18,769 nucleotides of DNA from DATHWB01 sp046565785 (GTDB lineage Bacteria > Actinomycetota > Acidimicrobiia > Spongiisociales > ZC4RG35). The translations under genes were made by a program, and so were the position numbers. Of this stretch, positions 1 through 8,426 are shown one piece after another. The notes under the pieces are model-generated. The model saw only the letters and a program-made list of their open reading frames with translations. It was not told the origin of the DNA and ran no database searches. The number at the start of each line of letters is the position of its first letter. Within the stretch, counting starts at the first letter, position 1. The DNA lies in NCBI GenBank assembly GCA_046565785.1, contig JBKHXZ010000025.1, positions 1-18,769 of the forward strand, written 5' to 3'.

Positions 1-1
1 C

Positions 2-1456
2 GGCGCCCTCACCACCACCTTCACCGCCTCCCAGGGCCTGCTGCTGATGCTCCCCAACATGTACAAGATCGCCGGTGAGCTGACGCCGATGGTGATCCAC
101 GTCGCCGCCCGCACCGTCGCGACCCACGCCTTGTCGATATTCGGTGACCACTCCGACGTGATGGGGGCGCGCCAGACGGGCTTCGCCATGCTCGCCTCCA
201 ACTCCCCGCAGGAGGCCCAGGATCTCGCACTCGTCGCCCATGCCGCCACCCTGCGGTCGCGCGTGCCGTTCCTGCACTTCTTCGACGGGTTTCGCACTTC
301 ACACGAGATCGCCGGAGTCGACCTCGTCACACCTGAGACGATGCGGGAGATGCTGGACGAACAATTGATCGCCGACCATCGGCTGCGCTCTCTCGACCCG
401 CAACGACCGGTGATCCGGGGCACCGCCCAAAACCCGGACGTGTTCTTCCAAGCCCGGGAAGCGGCGTCCCCGTATCACGCCGCCGTCCCCCAAGTGGTCG
501 CCGAGGAGATGGACCGCTTCGCCCGGCTGACCGGTCGTCGCTACCGACCGTTCGAATACGTGGGACACCCGGAGGCCGAACGGATCCTGGTCCTGATGGG
601 CTCGGGAGTCGGCGCAGTGCGCGAAGCCGTCGAGGTTGCAACCGAGCGGGGCGAGCGTGTCGGAGCGGTGTGCGTCCGGCTCTACCGCCCCTTCGACATC
701 GGCCTGTTCGACGCGATCGTCCCTCCGTCGGTGTCGTCCATCGCCGTTTTGGACCGGACCAAAGAACCGGGTGCGGTCGGCGAACCCCTCTATCAGGACG
801 TTGTCACCGCCCTGAACGAGTCGGGTCGGATCGCGTCGATCGAGGTGAGCGGCGGTCGCTACGGGCTGTCTTCGAAGGAATTCACCCCGGCCATGGTGAT
901 GGGTGTCCTCGCAGACCGTTCCCGGCGGCATTTCACGGTGGGCATCGTCGACGACGTGTCCAACACCAGCGTGACATACGACCGGGACGCATGGCACGAG
1001 CCGACAGATGTCATCCGGGCAGTGTTCTACGGGTTGGGTTCGGACGGCACGGTGGGAGCGAACAAGAACTCGGTACGCATCGTCGGCAACCGGACTCCTC
1101 TCCACGCCCAGGGCTATTTCGTCTACGACTCCAAGAAGTCGGGTAGCCAGACCGTCTCACACCTGCGCTTCTCTCCTCGTCCGATCACCTCCACCTACCT
1201 GATCGACGAACCCACCTTCGTCGCCTGCCACCAATTCGGTATGGCAGACCGGATGGATCTCCTCGAGCGAACCGTGCCCGGCTCGACCCTCCTCTTGAAC
1301 AGCCCCTATCCCGCCCGTGAGGTGTGGGAGCACCTGCCGGCGCGAACTCGCAAGTTCATCGTCGACCGGTCGCTCCGCCTGTTCGTCGTCGATGCCGACA
1401 CGATCAGCCGGGAGGGGGGTCTGGGCCAGCGGGTGAACACGGTCTTGCAGGCCTGA
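2..1456 (+). CDS. nifJ: Pyruvate:ferredoxin (flavodoxin) oxidoreductase, N-terminal part; 5' partial and ended by an in-frame TGA
   Basis: PFOR oxidatively decarboxylates pyruvate with CoA to acetyl-CoA and CO2 and reduces ferredoxin or flavodoxin in the cytoplasm. The frame is open from base 2 and already reads the family signature GALTTTFTASQGLLLM, so the gene starts outside the window; I estimate that 75-100 residues are missing. This part covers most of domain I (SQGLLLMLPNMYKIAGEL, HALSIFGDHSDVM), domain II and most of domain III (GSDGTVGANKNSVRI, GYFVYDSKKSGSQTVSHLRF). It ends at TGA 1454-1456 just after the conserved RVNTVLQ stretch. The same frame continues without any shift into FFALIDLLPLDEAVEAMK, as an intact NifJ would. 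I therefore read this and the next entry as one gene interrupted by a nonsense codon, not as two natural subunits. The family call is near certain; whether functional protein is made is unknown. Confidence 0.93.
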   Translation, partial: GALTTTFTASQGLLLMLPNMYKIAGELTPMVIHVAARTVATHALSIFGDHSDVMGARQTGFAMLASNSPQEAQDLALVAHAATLRSRVPFLHFFDGFRTSHEIAGVDLVTPETMREMLDEQLIADHRLRSLDPQRPVIRGTAQNPDVFFQAREAASPYHAAVPQVVAEEMDRFARLTGRRYRPFEYVGHPEAERILVLMGSGVGAVREAVEVATERGERVGAVCVRLYRPFDIGLFDAIVPPSVSSIAVLDRTKEPGAVGEPLYQDVVTALNESGRIASIEVSGGRYGLSSKEFTPAMVMGVLADRSRRHFTVGIVDDVSNTSVTYDRDAWHEPTDVIRAVFYGLGSDGTVGANKNSVRIVGNRTPLHAQGYFVYDSKKSGSQTVSHLRFSPRPITSTYLIDEPTFVACHQFGMADRMDLLERTVPGSTLLLNSPYPAREVWEHLPARTRKFIVDRSLRLFVVDADTISREGGLGQRVNTVLQA

Positions 1457-1477
1457 TTCTTCGCCCTCATCGATCTG

Positions 1478-3309
<1,832 letters not shown>

Positions 3310-3313
<4 letters not shown>

Positions 3314-4341
3314 CCGACCTGTCGACCCGATACCTCGGATTCGATCTCCCCCACCCTGTTGTTCCGTCGTCGTCGCCGATGACAGGCGATCTGGACACTC
3401 TGCACGCGCTGGTCACCGCCGGCGCCCCCGCCGTGGTACTCCCTTCGCTGTTCGAAGAACAGATCGAGTTGGAGACACTGGCGTATCACTTCGGACTCGA
3501 GTTCGGCTCCGGGTCGCATCCGGAGGCGGCGGCGGGATATCTGCCGGAACTGACCGAGTACAACGCCGGTCCCCACGACTACCTCGACCTGATCCGCCGA
3601 GCCTCCGACGAACTGGGCATCCCGGTGATCGCCAGCCTGAATGGAGCCAGTCCCGGTGGCTGGACTCGATATGCAGCGATGCTGGAACAGACCGGTGCGT
3701 CGGCGATCGAGCTCAACCTGTACTTCATGGCCGCCGATCCGGCGGAGTCGTCATCCGAGGTGGAGGCGCGATGTCTCACCCTGCTCGAAGCGGTGAAGTG
3801 GGTGGTGTCGGTTCCCGTCGCGGTCAAGCTCAGCCCCTACTTCTCCTCGATGGCCGCCATGGCTCAGCGGTTCGAGGACGCCGGTGCCGACGCGCTGGTG
3901 CTGTTCAACCGCTTCTATCAACCGGACATCGACCTGGCGACGCTCCAGGTTCGACCCCGGCTCGCCCTCTCCACCGTCGACGAGGCCCGCCTGGCGCTGC
4001 GATGGATCGCCATCCTCTCCGACGAACTGACCTGCGATCTGGCAGCGACCAGCGGCGTCCACTCGTGGGAGGAGGTGACCAAGCTGCTGCTCGCTGGAGC
4101 AGACGTGACGATGATGGCATCGGCACTGCTGCGCCGGGGACCGGCGGCCATCACCGACGCCGTCGATGGCCTTCGCCGGTGGTTGACCGATAACGAATAC
4201 ACCTCGGTCGCCCAGGCCAAGGGGAGCCTCAGCCGACGATCCTCGCCCGATCCCGATCAATATGAACGGGCCAACTACATGAACACCATCACCAGCTACT
4301 CGTCCGACTGGCGCCGGTCGAGCGGCTCGACGTCGAACTAG
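3310..4341 (+). CDS. Dihydroorotate dehydrogenase-like flavoprotein paired with PFOR
   Basis: A 343-residue TIM-barrel protein of the dihydroorotate dehydrogenase superfamily. ATG 3310 overlaps the PFOR stop by 4 nt (ATGA). An open frame extends further upstream but lies inside the PFOR gene, so it is discounted. Visible family features are YLGFDLPHPVVPSSSP at the N-terminus, PVIASLNG around 105-112, VAVKLSP with the conserved Lys near 173, and a C-terminal phosphate-binding stretch (TSGVHSWEEV…LLAGAD). The usual NxSCPN segment, which helps place the substrate in true PyrD enzymes, is replaced by ELNLYFMA (134-141). I therefore doubt it makes orotate. DHOD-like proteins encoded beside nifJ are, from memory, a recurrent arrangement in several phyla. 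The natural inference is a redox partner or accessory role for PFOR, but the substrate is unknown. It ends 1 nt before the convergent pfk gene. Confidence 0.85.
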
Positions 4342-4342
4342 A

Positions 4343-5362
4343 TCAGGCGAAGAACCAGGCGGCGTCGAAGAGGCGCCCCGACGGCATCGTCCTCACCTGT
4401 CGACAGGCATCTGCCAGATCCACCTCGACGATCTCGTCGCCCCGCACGGCCACCATGACCCCTGAACGGCCGCCCAAGACGGCGTCCGCCGCCGCCAAAC
4501 CCATCCGTGTAGCCAGCACACGGTCGAAGGCGGTCGGGGTGCCCCCACGCTGCAGGTGTCCGAGCACCATGGTGCGAGCCTCGAACCCGGTTGCGGCCTC
4601 GAGCCGAGCGGCCACGAGCTGGCCGGCTCCGCCCAACCGCTCGAACCCGTACGCATCGACACCGCTCGTCACCTGTTGTCCGTCGGGAAGGGTGATCCCC
4701 TCGGCAACGACCACGACCGAGTAGGTGTGACCCGCCTGGTGGCGATCCTGCAGCCGGACGGCAAGGTCGTCGAGGTCGAAGGGCACCTCCGGAACGAGGA
4801 TCGCCTCCGCGCCTCCGGCCAGACCGGCGTACGCCGCGATCCAGCCGGCGGTTCGCCCCATCACCTCGACGACCATGATCCGGTTGTGGGCTTCGGCGGT
4901 GGTCGTGAGCCGATCGATGGCGTCGGTCACGATCTGGACGGCGGTGTGGAAACCGAAGCTGACGTCCGTCGCCCCGACGTCGTTGTCGATGGTCTTGGGG
5001 ACTCCGACCACTGCCAGGCCCTCGGAATGGAGCCTGGCCGCGGTTCGGAGTGTTCCGTCGCCGCCGATCACCACGATTCCGTCCACTCCGGCGGCGGCCA
5101 GCCCCTCCCGCACCGCCGCCGCTCCTGCATCATGGACGTAGGGGTCTATTCGGGACGTCCCCAGGATCGTCCCGCCACGGACCAGGATGCCACGTACGTC
5201 GTCTCGGGACAGCCGACGAAATCGAGCTTCGATCAGGCCCGCCCATCCGTTCTCGAATCCGACGACTTCGGCCCCGGATCCTGCTGCCCGAGCCACCACC
5301 GCCCGGATCGCGGCGTTGAGACCCGGACAGTCACCTCCGGCGGTCAACACCCCGATCCGCAT
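4343..5362 (-). CDS. pfkA: 6-phosphofructokinase (PfkA family, Gly/Lys active-site type)
   Basis: Phosphorylates fructose-6-phosphate to fructose-1,6-bisphosphate, the committing step of glycolysis, in the cytoplasm. The protein is 339 residues, usual for the family. It begins with the nucleotide-binding loop GVLTAGGDCPGLN (4-16). GGDGT (100-104) and PKTIDND (122-128) follow, with D126 the expected catalytic base, then MGRTAGWIA (168-176). The C-terminal effector and substrate region includes LGHLQRGGTPTAFDR. Gly in GGDGT favours ATP over pyrophosphate, while Lys in PKTIDND is the residue of PPi-dependent enzymes. That hybrid combination is typical of actinobacterial ATP-PFKs, so ATP is the likelier donor. 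ATG 5360-5362 is preceded by a perfect AGGAGG (complement of 5367-5372). The gene is divergent from uspA and faces the DHOD-like gene with a 1-nt gap. Confidence 0.93.
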   Translation of the reverse strand: MRIGVLTAGGDCPGLNAAIRAVVARAAGSGAEVVGFENGWAGLIEARFRRLSRDDVRGILVRGGTILGTSRIDPYVHDAGAAAVREGLAAAGVDGIVVIGGDGTLRTAARLHSEGLAVVGVPKTIDNDVGATDVSFGFHTAVQIVTDAIDRLTTTAEAHNRIMVVEVMGRTAGWIAAYAGLAGGAEAILVPEVPFDLDDLAVRLQDRHQAGHTYSVVVVAEGITLPDGQQVTSGVDAYGFERLGGAGQLVAARLEAATGFEARTMVLGHLQRGGTPTAFDRVLATRMGLAAADAVLGGRSGVMVAVRGDEIVEVDLADACRQVRTMPSGRLFDAAWFFA

Positions 5363-5450
5363 TCGCCCTCCTCTCGGACGGGCCGATCGCCCCTATCTGG
5401 TACGTCCGGCTCCCTGTCATGATGACAGCACATCGCGGAAAGGAGCCCGC
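5363..5450. promoter_or_regulatory. Divergent pfkA/uspA intergenic region with a 15-bp palindrome
   Basis: This 88-bp space must hold the start signals of both divergent genes. Bases 5414-5428 form CTGTCA-TGA-TGACAG, a perfect 6+6 inverted repeat with a 3-nt spacer. On the minus strand ATGACA (complement of 5415-5420) is a plausible -35, with GATAGG (complement of 5392-5397) 17 nt away as a weak -10 for pfkA. In that reading the palindrome covers the -35. The ribosome sites are AGGAGG for pfkA and AAAGGAG (about 5439-5445) for uspA. The palindrome is seen directly; operator function is inferred. Confidence 0.45.
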
Positions 5451-5882
5451 ATGACGATCGTCGCCGCGATCGACGGAAGCCCGATCGCCGAAGCCGTCCT
5501 CGAACGTGCAGTCGGCCACGCCCGGTCCGCCGGAGCCGTCCTCCATGTCGTCCACGTGTTCCAGCCGCCGACCGTCGTCTACGGGATGGCCGGCGCCTAC
5601 GTCTTCGAAGAGCGTTCCCTCGCCGAGGCCGAGCAGAAAGCCGTGTGGGATGCGGCGACCCCCATCCTGGAGGCGGCCGCAATCGAGTGGGTACGGGTGG
5701 ACCTGACCGGATATCCGCCGGCGGCCATCACCTCCTACGCCAAGGATGTCGAGGCCGACCTGATCGTGTTGGGCACCCGCGGTCGGGGCGAATTCCGATC
5801 GTTGGTCCTCGGATCGACCAGCCATGGAGTCATCCACGACAGCCCCTGCGACGTGCTCATCGTCAAGGGCGCGATCGACTGA
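5451..5882 (+). CDS. Universal stress protein, single UspA domain, ATP-binding type
   Basis: A 143-residue single-domain universal stress protein. These small cytoplasmic proteins bind ATP or AMP and are induced by starvation, hypoxia or other stress; their exact biochemical role is generally unclear. The N-terminal strand TIVAAIDGS carries the conserved Asp (D8). The C-terminal half has the complete nucleotide-binding motif G-2x-G-9x-G-S: G108, G111, G121 and S122 in GTRGRGEFRSLVLGS. The sequence ends with the usual SPCDVLIVK strand. Having the full motif puts it in the ATP-binding class (MJ0577-like), not the UspA class that lacks it. ATG 5451 has AAAGGAG upstream at good spacing. It is a single-gene unit, divergent from pfkA and ended by the strong hairpin at 5953-5989. 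Confidence 0.93.
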   Translation: MTIVAAIDGSPIAEAVLERAVGHARSAGAVLHVVHVFQPPTVVYGMAGAYVFEERSLAEAEQKAVWDAATPILEAAAIEWVRVDLTGYPPAAITSYAKDVEADLIVLGTRGRGEFRSLVLGSTSHGVIHDSPCDVLIVKGAID

Positions 5883-5899
5883 GCACGGTCACCGATCCC

Positions 5900-5950
5900 G
5901 GAGCAGAGGGTCTCACGAGCACCCTCCACCGCCGACCGGCACTCTGCTCC
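5900..5950. repeat. Inverted repeat GGAGCAGAG / CTCTGCTCC downstream of uspA
   Basis: Bases 5900-5908 and 5942-5950 are perfect 9-nt inverted repeats enclosing 33 nt. A nested alternative pairing exists between GAGGGT 5906-5911 and ACCCTC 5921-5926. Both lie just upstream of the much stronger 5953-5989 hairpin, so the uspA 3' end can fold into a compound structure. The function is not known and could be RNA 3'-end protection or part of the termination region. Confidence 0.5.
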
Positions 5951-5952
5951 GC

Positions 5953-5989
5953 ACGAGGGTGTTCCCGGCAGTGCCGGGAACACCCTCGT
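5953..5989. terminator. Strong bidirectional hairpin between convergent uspA and the small minus-strand gene
   Basis: The arms ACGAGGGTGTTCCCGGCA (5953-5970) and its exact reverse complement (5972-5989) are separated by one G. This is an 18-bp perfect palindromic repeat that would fold with a loop of a few bases at GCAGTGC. It lies 70 nt after the uspA stop, and its right edge touches the stop of the minus-strand small gene, as expected for a shared terminator of convergent genes. Neither strand has a T-tract, so it is not a classic intrinsic terminator; U-less hairpin terminators are common in actinobacteria. Confidence 0.7.
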
Positions 5990-6281
5990 CACATTCCGAT
6001 CACAGTGGCGACGGCGATACCAGCGCCGATCACCATGAGCATGCTTGCTCCGCGAATGGTGAGCACCGACGAACAGCGCATCAGGTGGTGGGTCATGGCC
6101 GCCAGGAGCGCTTCACTACGGAGGTCGGCGAAATAGGCCTCCGGGTGCCGGCGGCGAGCACCGAGTCGGCTGCGCTTGATGCGTGACCCGCCCTGTTCAG
6201 ATCCTTCTGCCAGTCGGCGACCGGGCGGTACCAGTTGGTCACGAACTGGTCAGGGGCAGCCTTGGACTGATAGTTGCGCAT
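5989..6281 (-). pseudogene. Small orphan protein with C-terminal membrane segment; apparent 1-nt frameshift near 6141
   Basis: I do not recognise this family. ATG 6279-6281 has a good upstream site (AAAGGA about 10 nt away) and opens a frame beginning MRNYQSKAAPDQFVTNWYRP with normal GC-rich third positions. That frame ends at 6093 after a low-complexity tail (…RRPISPTSVVKRSWRP). In the neighbouring frame the same strand reads EAYFADLRSEALLAAMTHHL and a hydrophobic end SMLMVIGAGIAVATVIGM, stopping at TGA 5989-5991. That second frame has no ATG, GTG or TTG before its internal Met at 6096. Adding one base in the CC run at 6141-6142 (CCC expected) joins the two into a 97-residue protein: soluble N-terminus, amphipathic middle, one membrane helix. 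A sequence error, a real frameshift or two separate mini-genes are all possible. If the shift is rejected, the intact coding part is 6093-6281. Confidence 0.5.
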
Positions 6282-6367
6282 TGCTGGTTCCTTTCGTCGT
6301 CGAGACCCAGGCAACGTACGACGAGAGGGCCATCACCCTCATGGGTGGTCACTGCCCATCTTTCGGG

Positions 6368-6871
6368 TCAGTCGGCGTGAACCTCGGTCAAGGCGCCGGT
6401 GGTGACGTCGTAGACGAATCCGCGGATGTGGTCGTCCTGAACGAACGGCGTCATGCGCAGGCGTCGAATCGACTGGGCGACATCCTGGAACGGGTCGGTG
6501 AACGACTCGATCGCCCACCACGGCTTGACTCCCAGCTCCTGTTCGAGTTCGGACCGGAACTCGTCCTCGTCGACCTTTTGCAGACCGCAGTCGGTGTGGT
6601 GGACGAGCACGATCTCTTTGGTGCCGAGCAGCCGCTGGGAGAGACACAGCGAACGGATCACGTCGTCGGTGATGATCCCGCCGGCATTACGGATGATGTG
6701 GGCTTCACCGTTGCCCAACCCGAGGATCTGGAACATGTCCATCCGGGAGTCCATACAAGCAACCACGGCAAGCTGACGTTTCGGTGCCACCGCCAGATCC
6801 GCATCGGCGAACCGGGCGACGTATTCGGCGTTGCGGGCGATGATCTCGTCGGCGTTGGGTTGAAACGACAT
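6368..6871 (-). CDS. Beta-class carbonic anhydrase, short CanA/Rv1284-like type
   Basis: Interconverts CO2 and bicarbonate in the cytoplasm as a zinc enzyme. The 167-residue protein, starting MSFQPNADEII at ATG 6869-6871, is short for beta-CAs and matches the compact actinobacterial type. It resembles mycobacterial CanA (Rv1284), recalled from memory, over almost its whole length. Zinc ligands are C39 in ACMDSRMD and H92 and C95 in HHTDCG; D41 and R43 form the conserved catalytic dyad. RNAGGIITDDVIRSL and the ending RGFVYDVTTGALTEV are also characteristic. The frame is open upstream to 7030 but runs into the neighbouring gene, and homology begins at MSFQ. The ribosome site is weak. The GDT1-type gene lies 22 nt upstream on the same strand, so the two are probably cotranscribed. 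Confidence 0.93.
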   Translation of the reverse strand: MSFQPNADEIIARNAEYVARFADADLAVAPKRQLAVVACMDSRMDMFQILGLGNGEAHIIRNAGGIITDDVIRSLCLSQRLLGTKEIVLVHHTDCGLQKVDEDEFRSELEQELGVKPWWAIESFTDPFQDVAQSIRRLRMTPFVQDDHIRGFVYDVTTGALTEVHAD

Positions 6872-6893
6872 GGCAAACGAGGCTATCGCAGGC

Positions 6894-7460
6894 TCACACC
6901 TGGCGGTAACCGTCGATGAGCAGCCAGAGCCCGAAGGCGGCGAACGCGGCCGCCGCACCTCGCTTGATCCACCGTTCGGGAATCCTGTCTCCCAAATGGT
7001 GCCCGACCAGGATGGCAACGATGTTGGCACCCACCATCCCCGCCGTTGCTCCCGCCCATACCCCCAATCCGTTCCTGGTGGTCGCCAGCGTGGCGGTCGC
7101 CAACATAGTTTTGTCCCCGAACTCCGCCAACAGGAACGTCACCGCCACGGCGAGGACCGGAATCCCGGAGCGACCGACCGTGTCGTCACCGTGGTCGTGA
7201 TGATCCCCGCGGATCGTCCAGACCGCGAACCCGAAGAAGGCCAAGCCGGCAGCAATGGCGACCGGGCCGGGAGGAAGCGCGGTTCCGACCAGCCCTCCGG
7301 CCAGGACCGACAATCCGTTCATGGCCGCGGTCGCCGCGGTGATGCCGGCGAGCACCGTGACAGGGCGATACCGGGTGGCGAAGGTCAGCGTCATCAGCTG
7401 GCTCTTGTCGCCGAGTTCGGCGAGGAACACCACCGCGAACGCCAACAGGGCTGAATCCAC
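6894..7460 (-). CDS. GDT1/TMEM165 (UPF0016) family cation transporter, probable Mn2+/Ca2+ exchanger
   Basis: An inner-membrane protein of about 188 residues with six predicted helices in two homologous halves. Each half carries the family motif E-x-G-D-K-(S/T): ELGDKS at 15-20 and EFGDKT at 113-118. Characterised relatives (yeast Gdt1, human TMEM165, cyanobacterial Mnx) move Mn2+ or Ca2+, so divalent-cation export or homeostasis is the likely role. A His/Asp-rich loop (DHHDHGDD, 86-93) separates the halves and could bind metal. I chose GTG 7460 (VDSALLAFAVVFLAELGDKS) because family members begin a few residues before the first motif. No SD precedes it, but TACCCT lies 9 nt upstream on the coding strand, compatible with a leaderless transcript. 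A longer TTG start at 7538 is possible but would add a non-family leader. Likely operon with the carbonic anhydrase. Confidence 0.85.
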   Translation of the reverse strand: MDSALLAFAVVFLAELGDKSQLMTLTFATRYRPVTVLAGITAATAAMNGLSVLAGGLVGTALPPGPVAIAAGLAFFGFAVWTIRGDHHDHGDDTVGRSGIPVLAVAVTFLLAEFGDKTMLATATLATTRNGLGVWAGATAGMVGANIVAILVGHHLGDRIPERWIKRGAAAAFAAFGLWLLIDGYRQV

Positions 7461-7521
7461 GAAGGTGACAGGGTAGAAGCCCGGTATCGCACCGCCGCCA
7501 AGAGGTTGCCGGTTTGGATGA

Positions 7522-7665
7522 CACTCGCTCTTGGTCAACGGCGTGATGGGCCTGTTTCATGCTGCCCAGGCGGTAACGGTTCTCGGCCTCTCGAACGACT
7601 TCGCCGTACCCGTCGCCAAGTCCGCCCTCGCCTGGCAGGTGTTCGGAGGAACACTGGCGGTGTGA
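7522..7665 (+). pseudogene. Heliorhodopsin remnant: helix A fused to the retinal-lysine helix G by internal deletion
   Basis: This open stretch reads …NGVMGLFHAAQAV then TVLGLSNDFAVPV and directly VAKSALAWQVFGGTLAV, stop TGA 7663-7665. From memory, heliorhodopsin 48C12 has ANDFALP at the end of helix A and, about 190-200 residues later, a C-terminus VAKSALAWQIFSGTLIPA carrying the retinal Schiff-base lysine. Both pieces match here, in order and in one frame, with everything between (helices B-F) absent. The junction is near codons 7606-7617, and the lysine codon is 7618-7620. An in-frame TGA at 7519 limits the N-terminus; TTG 7531, GTG 7543 or ATG 7546 could start a 39- to 45-residue peptide, but no ribosome site is evident. 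I read it as a deletion derivative of a family that normally has about 250 residues and seven helices. Misassembly is the main alternative. Confidence 0.8.
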
Positions 7666-7680
7666 TCGATTCCCGACCCG

Positions 7681-7686
7681 TACGAT
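7681..7686 (+). promoter_or_regulatory. Possible leaderless -10 element (TACGAT) for the HAD gene
   Basis: TACGAT fits the actinobacterial TAnnnT -10 pattern and ends 6 nt before ATG 7693, the spacing of leaderless mRNAs. The gene has no Shine-Dalgarno sequence, which fits. No convincing -35 is visible. Inferred only. Confidence 0.35.
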
Positions 7687-7692
7687 GGCCGA

Positions 7693-8412
7693 ATGTGGAT
7701 TCGGGCCGGTGATCGCCGTTTCGATGTCGACGGCATCTGCTTCGACAAGGACGGCACACTGATCGACCTCGAGAGCTACTGGCTGGACGCGTCGCGAACG
7801 TGGCTCGATGAAGCGGGTGGCGACCGATATCCGGAGCTGCTGGCCTCCCGACTGGGCTTGGACGACGACGGACTGGTCGCCGACGGCGCATTGGCGACAT
7901 CCTCCATCGACGAGCTGACCCGGATCACAGCAGCGACCTTGCGCTCCGCCGGGGCCGACGATCCGGCGGGCCGAGCCTCCCGAGCCGCCGCCCGAGCAAC
8001 GACACTCGCCAAGGCTGCCTCGCCCCTCCCGATCGGAGACGTCGCCGGAGCCCTCCGACGGCTGGCCGACGCCGGACTCCGATTGGCGGTGGCCACCACC
8101 GACGACCACCCCACCACGATCCGTGCCCTCGAACTCCTGGGTGTGGCCGACCTCGTGTCCATCGTGCTCGCGGGCGACGGGGACGGCCCGTTCAAGCCGG
8201 ACCCGGCTGTCCTCACCCTGATCGCCGAACAGTGGCAGACGACTCCCGGTCGGATTCTCATGGTGGGCGACTCCGATCGCGACCGGGCAACCGCGGCCAA
8301 CGCAGGGGCAGCCGGGTTCGTTCTCGTCGCCGAAACCCCCCGCATCGCCGCCGACATCACGATCCCGTCGGTCGACCGCATCGTTCCCCTCGGGGACGAC
8401 CCTTCCCTTTAG
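7693..8412 (+). CDS. HAD-superfamily phosphatase (phosphoglycolate phosphatase-like)
   Basis: A 239-residue haloacid dehalogenase-family hydrolase, probably a cytoplasmic phosphatase acting on a small phosphorylated metabolite. All four HAD motifs are present in order: motif I FDKDGTLID with nucleophile D18 and acid/base D20, motif II VATTDD, motif III Lys in PFKPDP, and motif IV GDSDRD for Mg2+ binding. A helical cap of roughly 90 residues lies between motifs I and II, as in the phosphoglycolate phosphatase/Gph-like branch. The substrate cannot be named. ATG 7693 gives the natural N-terminus (MWIRAGDRRFDVDGICFDKDGT). Stop TAG 8410-8412 lies 14 nt before the next gene's start, so the two are likely cotranscribed. 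It begins just after the heliorhodopsin remnant, with which there is no evident functional link. Confidence 0.88.
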   Translation: MWIRAGDRRFDVDGICFDKDGTLIDLESYWLDASRTWLDEAGGDRYPELLASRLGLDDDGLVADGALATSSIDELTRITAATLRSAGADDPAGRASRAAARATTLAKAASPLPIGDVAGALRRLADAGLRLAVATTDDHPTTIRALELLGVADLVSIVLAGDGDGPFKPDPAVLTLIAEQWQTTPGRILMVGDSDRDRATAANAGAAGFVLVAETPRIAADITIPSVDRIVPLGDDPSL

Positions 8413-8426
8413 GATCCCCGCCTCTC

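Noticed and set aside
299..1105. Long antisense open frame opposite nifJ
   Set aside because: It is a GC-rich shadow with no recognisable motif, and the plus strand encodes clear PFOR there.
6334..6347. Hairpin CACCC-tcat-GGGTG as a terminator of the carbonic anhydrase gene
   Set aside because: The stem is only 5 bp with poor extension and no T-tract, so it is too weak to annotate.
7461..7538. Longer GDT1-type protein from TTG 7538
   Set aside because: The added leader is not family-like and would overlap the heliorhodopsin remnant; GTG 7460 fits the family start.
7461..7692. yybP-ykoY manganese riboswitch upstream of the GDT1-type transporter
   Set aside because: Such genes often have one, but I could not find the conserved GGGGAGTAG-type core on the minus strand; the region instead holds the heliorhodopsin remnant.
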